Shown: positions 60,774-64,000 of the stretch, in pieces | Position numbering within the stretch: position 1 is the first letter of the stretch | Layout: each line of letters begins with the position of its first letter | NCBI RefSeq assembly: GCF_023284045.1 | Contig: NZ_JAKIKQ010000011.1 | Location: forward strand, 62,001 to 126,000 | DNA: 64,000 nucleotides | DNA from: Shewanella kaireitica | GTDB taxonomy: Bacteria > Pseudomonadota > Gammaproteobacteria > Enterobacterales > Shewanellaceae | Reading direction: 5' to 3' | Notes under the pieces: generated by a model | The model's input: only the letters and a program-made list of their open reading frames with translations | The model's database searches: none | What the model was told of the DNA's origin: nothing | Made by a program: the position numbers and the translations under genes

Positions 60774-61847
60774 TCATGGTTTCAGTTTGCAACGTAGTAG
60801 CGTGTGCCCAAGTCCGATATTGTCGATATCTTCATCTACAAAAAGTCCTGCTTGGCTAATAAGGCTGAGTAACGTTTTACTGTGGTACATGCGACTATTG
60901 CCATTGGCAATCGCGGTGAAATAGATTGAAGTGGCATTGACACAAAAAGCGCCTGCTTCAAATGGCTGACGATCCCAGAAGGTTTCTAGGATGCATAGTT
61001 CGCTGTTTGTTTCCATGACTGAAACGGCACGTTTTAGAATACTGAGAATTTCCGTTTCAGAAAAGCAGTCTAAAAACTGGCTCATCCAGTAGAGGTTGCC
61101 TGTTTCACAAAATGGTTTACTTTCATCGAGTAAATCTGTTGCAAAGGCGCTTATCCTATCAGCTACCCCATTATCAGCAGCGTTCTGCATCGCGACTTCT
61201 AGCTGCCCGGGAAGATCCATGATGGTAACAGCAACTTCACGATTGAATTTAGTGCAGGCTAATGCCCATTTTCCCGTGTTTCCACCTACATCCACAATAT
61301 GCTTTGGCTGACCTTTGAAAATGAGTGGTAATAAAGTTTCGAATGCATGATCTGAATAGTAGTGATCAAACTCAAACCAGCTCTTTTTAATATCATCTGG
61401 TAATTGACTCAAGCCTGGATAGATTGTTTGCCACTCACCCTGTGAGGCCAGCCCTTTTGGCTTACCTTCGAGTAAAGAAGCTTCCAATTCAAATAACCCT
61501 TGATAGCAGACATCATGGGTAAAATTTAAATTGGTTTGTGCCATGTCATCATGCAGTAAAAAATGACCAATCTTATCTAGTACATAGGCTTCTTTATTTA
61601 GATATAACAAGCCCATGCTCAGTCCCATATCGACCAGTACACCTAGGGCATAGTCAGAAAGTACTGACTGCTTTGCTAAATCATTTATGCTGCAACCATC
61701 TGTGCCACTCTCGGATATTTGATGTAAGACATCAAATTTCAATAAGCAACGAGCAACTTGAAAGCTGATAGGGGCGAAGGCAATTTTCTGAGCTTCAAAC
61801 TTGGCATCAAATGCGCTGATTGATAGAGGAGAGCGATAGAATGACAT
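60774..61847 (-). CDS. SAM-dependent methyltransferase, O-methyltransferase (ASMT-like) type
   Basis: A 357-residue protein. The N-terminal winged-helix dimerisation domain (about 20-110: VARCLLKFDVLHQISESGTDGCSINDLAKQSVLSDYALGVLVDMGLSMGLL) and the C-terminal Rossmann domain with SAM motif I IVDVGGNTGKWALA, then VTIMDLPGQLEVA, resemble acetylserotonin/hydroxyneurosporene-type O-methyltransferases. The usual general-base His region is not obvious. The substrate is unknown. It is divergent from a TetR regulator (171 bp) and upstream of the TDT channel gene. Confidence 0.85.
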   Translation of the reverse strand: MSFYRSPLSISAFDAKFEAQKIAFAPISFQVARCLLKFDVLHQISESGTDGCSINDLAKQSVLSDYALGVLVDMGLSMGLLYLNKEAYVLDKIGHFLLHDDMAQTNLNFTHDVCYQGLFELEASLLEGKPKGLASQGEWQTIYPGLSQLPDDIKKSWFEFDHYYSDHAFETLLPLIFKGQPKHIVDVGGNTGKWALACTKFNREVAVTIMDLPGQLEVAMQNAADNGVADRISAFATDLLDESKPFCETGNLYWMSQFLDCFSETEILSILKRAVSVMETNSELCILETFWDRQPFEAGAFCVNATSIYFTAIANGNSRMYHSKTLLSLISQAGLFVDEDIDNIGLGHTLLRCKLKP

Positions 61848-62018
61848 AAATTAGACCGATGTAGCTGTTACCGAATTAGGGGAGGCGTATGTTACATGTT
61901 ACAGTCTGAATATAGTTTGAACTGGATCTTGCTTCGAGTTGTTTTAGATAAGATTAGTTTCCAGTTGCTGTTAATGGGTGGTTCAAGTCAGATTGAATAT
62001 TCGTGTAAAGGAAGTGCC

Positions 62019-62696
62019 ATGCTCGTACCACTGACCTACGTTGGTCGACAATCAAGCCGAAGTGATGGGCAAGCAAGACGGAAAGCGATTCTAGAGGCGA
62101 CATTGCGCTTAATCGTTAAAGAGGGGATCCGTGGCGTGCGTCATCGAGCGGTTGCAGCAGAGGCAGGAGTGCCTTTAGCTTCTACTACTTATTACTTTAA
62201 AGATATTAAAGATCTCATTAGTGATGCTTTAACGTTTTTCGCTGAAAAAACGCTATGGATGAATAAAGTGTTAGAAGAGCAAAGTTATACCTTGCTCAAC
62301 AGTATGGCCGAAGTGAGCCAGAACCTAACTAAATCTGAACTGCAAACGTTAGTGGTGGAGCAGTTAACTGAATTTATCTGTGATCATATAGAAGCGCAGT
62401 TAACTCAACCTGATGACCGTATTCTAGAGCATGCTTTTCACGAAGAAGCACTACGTAATCCCGAGCTTGCTAAAGCTATTATCTTACTCGAAGAAACATT
62501 ACTGCAGAGCATAAAATCATTTTTTAGTGCATTTGGTTCAAAAACTGCAACTGAAGATGCCCACCAAATCTTGGCTATTATTCGATTGTTGGAATATCAA
62601 TTCTTACTGCGTGGTAAGGTGAATAAGGCTGAGCTTAATAACATAGTACACACCACTGTAAGCCATATCATTCAGGCAATAAAAAACCCAAGCTAA
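62019..62696 (+). CDS. TetR-family transcriptional regulator
   Basis: A 225-residue regulator. The TetR helix-turn-helix is ARRKAILEATLRLIVKEGIRGVRHRAVAAEAGVPLASTTYYFKDIKDLISDAL; the C-terminal ligand domain follows (about 70-220). The start is the ATG at 62019, with AAAGGAAG four bases upstream; the frame runs further up to 61896 but those residues are not part of the fold. It is divergent from the methyltransferase and probably represses it and the TDT channel gene. Its stop codon lies inside the cysK terminator. Confidence 0.92.
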   Translation: MLVPLTYVGRQSSRSDGQARRKAILEATLRLIVKEGIRGVRHRAVAAEAGVPLASTTYYFKDIKDLISDALTFFAEKTLWMNKVLEEQSYTLLNSMAEVSQNLTKSELQTLVVEQLTEFICDHIEAQLTQPDDRILEHAFHEEALRNPELAKAIILLEETLLQSIKSFFSAFGSKTATEDAHQILAIIRLLEYQFLLRGKVNKAELNNIVHTTVSHIIQAIKNPS

Positions 62697-62705
62697 TGCT
62701 TGGGT
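62684..62705 (-). terminator. Terminator of cysK, overlapping the tetR stop codon
   Basis: ACCCAAGC/GCTTGGGT eight-bp stem with a four-base loop, followed on the minus strand by TTTTTTATT. The TetR gene ends inside the left arm (AGC TAA), so one hairpin serves both genes. Confidence 0.85.
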
Positions 62706-62727
62706 TTCTGATATATCTGCTTAAGAT

Positions 62728-63696
62728 CTATTGAACGTTTTCAGCGTCGCTAAACTCACCTTGGAACAATACTGAAGATAAGTAACGCTCAGCGGCAGAA
62801 GGTAATACAACAACAATATTCTTACCTTCAAACTCAGGTAGCGCTGCAATACGGTTTGCTGCAACTACAGCTGCACCTGAAGAGATCCCGACGAGAATAC
62901 CTTCTTCTTGCATGAGTCGATGCGCCATTTCGATAGAGTCTTCATTCGATACAGCTTCAACACGGTCGATCAGCTCAAGATCTAGGTTGCCCGGAATAAA
63001 TCCAGCGCCAATACCTTGAATTTTGTGTGGTCCAGGTTGAACTGTTTGACCTGCAAGTGTTTGTGCAATCACAGGCGAATCAACTGGCTCAACAGCTACA
63101 GAAGTAATCGCTTTACCCTGAGTATTCTTTATGTAACGGCTCACACCTGTGATTGTTCCGCCTGTGCCGACACCTGCAACAATGACATCAACTTCGCCGT
63201 CAGTATCATTCCATATCTCGGGTCCAGTGGTTTTTTCGTGGATCTCTGGGTTTGCAGGGTTATTAAACTGCTGCAATAACACGTATTTTTCAGGTGCTGA
63301 CTGACGGATCTCTTCCGCTTTATCAATGGCACCTTTCATGCCTTTTGCGCCTTCAGTTAACACTAAGTTTGCGCCTAATGCTTTAAGCAGTTTTCTACGC
63401 TCTAAACTCATAGTATTAGGCATAGTTAACGTTAGCTTATAGCCTCTTGCAGCCGCTACATAAGCAAGTGCTATCCCTGTGTTACCAGAAGTTGGCTCGA
63501 TAAGCTCTTTATCTTGAGTCAGAACACCTTTTTTCTCAGCGTCCCAGATCATATTCGCGCCAATACGACACTTAATACTGAAACTTGGGTTACGTGCTTC
63601 AATCTTGGCAAGAACATTACCTTTGCTAACACGGTTTAAACGGACAAGTGGCGTGTTACCAATTGTTTGTGAATTGTCTTCAAAAATTTTGCTCAT
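62728..63696 (-). CDS. cysK: Cysteine synthase A
   Basis: A 322-residue O-acetylserine sulfhydrylase. PLP Lys is in [23 protein letters not shown]; the substrate loop [13 protein letters not shown], the [16 protein letters not shown] phosphate loop and GISSGAAV are present, as in E. coli CysK. The ATG at 63696 has AAGGAG ten bases upstream and matches the family N-terminus [20 protein letters not shown]; the ATG at 63732 would add 12 unlike residues. It makes cysteine from O-acetylserine and sulfide. Confidence 0.97.
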   Translation of the reverse strand: MSKIFEDNSQTIGNTPLVRLNRVSKGNVLAKIEARNPSFSIKCRIGANMIWDAEKKGVLTQDKELIEPTSGNTGIALAYVAAARGYKLTLTMPNTMSLERRKLLKALGANLVLTEGAKGMKGAIDKAEEIRQSAPEKYVLLQQFNNPANPEIHEKTTGPEIWNDTDGEVDVIVAGVGTGGTITGVSRYIKNTQGKAITSVAVEPVDSPVIAQTLAGQTVQPGPHKIQGIGAGFIPGNLDLELIDRVEAVSNEDSIEMAHRLMQEEGILVGISSGAAVVAANRIAALPEFEGKNIVVVLPSAAERYLSSVLFQGEFSDAENVQ

Positions 63697-63917
63697 GGGC
63701 TGCTTGCTCCTTAAAATGCACAGGTAAAGCATAATCCTCTTTCGCTGCTTTAGAAGTGATTGTTTGTTCTTCTTTATTCTTTTTAGTTATTAAAGCATTA
63801 CCTGTTATACGTAATGAGTGGAATTACCATAAGTTTCAGTTGTTAAGCTTAAGTTAATTGGGTGGTAATATGGTGCATTGACCAATGTAATGCACGCACT
63901 ATGACTGGATTAAATTA

Positions 63918-64000
63918 ATGAGAAAACAGCAGACTGAATCAACACTTGATCCTAAGTCGTTAGTCACCCCTTATGCATTTGAGATAGCCCCGAATGTTTT
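63918..64000 (+). CDS. Start of an uncharacterised gene, cut by the window edge
   Basis: The frame from ATG 63918 stays open to the end and reads MRKQQTESTLDPKSLVTPYA, then a further seven residues. The N-terminus recalls RDD-family membrane proteins next to cysK in Shewanella, but the deciding part lies outside the window. It is divergent from cysK. Confidence 0.45.
   Translation, partial: MRKQQTESTLDPKSLVTPYAFEIAPNV

Overview
The window is chromosomal DNA of a marine gammaproteobacterium, almost certainly a Shewanella. The evidence is protein family content: YfbV, the SO2930-type diheme cytochrome, a DUF3360 carrier, a VolA-type lipase, fused TrpC/TrpF, and pfl/ack/pta gene blocks of Shewanella type. 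No rRNA, tRNA or CRISPR locus was found. The species cannot be named from the sequence alone.

Layout. 1-4000: the 3' end of an outer-membrane barrel gene, xthA, yciI-yciB, a STAS-like protein and a DapA-family aldolase. 4000-8400 is accessory: a REP-associated (RAYT) transposase next to a small chromosomal integron. The integron has a rightward intI under a perfect LexA box, an attI-like core, and four leftward cassette genes of unknown function separated by attC sites, one truncated and one decayed. 8400-15600: the complete leftward trp operon (trpL leader with Trp-Trp-Trp, attenuator, trpE-G-D-CF-B-A). 15900-19800: rnm, yciO, scpA, scpB, rluB. 19800-24000: yciK and a volA-like lipase gene between two inverted copies of a MITE-like repeat. 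24000-36700: sohB, an AraC regulator, two related diheme-cytochrome lipoproteins (one fused to a parallel beta-helix), a DUF481 outer-membrane protein, tesA divergent from a YbbA/YbbP-type ABC exporter, and yfcH. 37000-41200: an AI-2E-family permease, an RlmI-like methyltransferase, a third repeat copy, a 32-codon gene with its own promoter and terminator, a 7-bp tandem array and paired DnaA boxes.

41200-53300 is a mixed-acid fermentation block: pta, ackA, yfbV, pflA, pflB, a DUF3360 carrier and a FocA-CBS fusion. Identical PdhR-type operators lie about 200 bp upstream of both pflB and the DUF3360 gene, tying the uncharacterised carrier to pyruvate status. 53300-59100: a LysR regulator, a YfcC-type carrier and a TonB-dependent receptor. 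59600-62700: a TehA-like TDT channel, a SAM methyltransferase and a divergent TetR regulator. The window ends with cysK and the start of a divergent gene.

Most of the window is ordinary core genome. The parts most worth a second look are the integron (SOS operator, apparently non-canonical intI start, half attC), the PdhR-linked DUF3360 carrier, the FocA-CBS fusion with an internal ribosome-binding site, the TDT/methyltransferase/TetR trio, the beta-helix/diheme fusion with its paralogue, the 32-codon gene, and the DnaA-box pair far from any dnaA gene.
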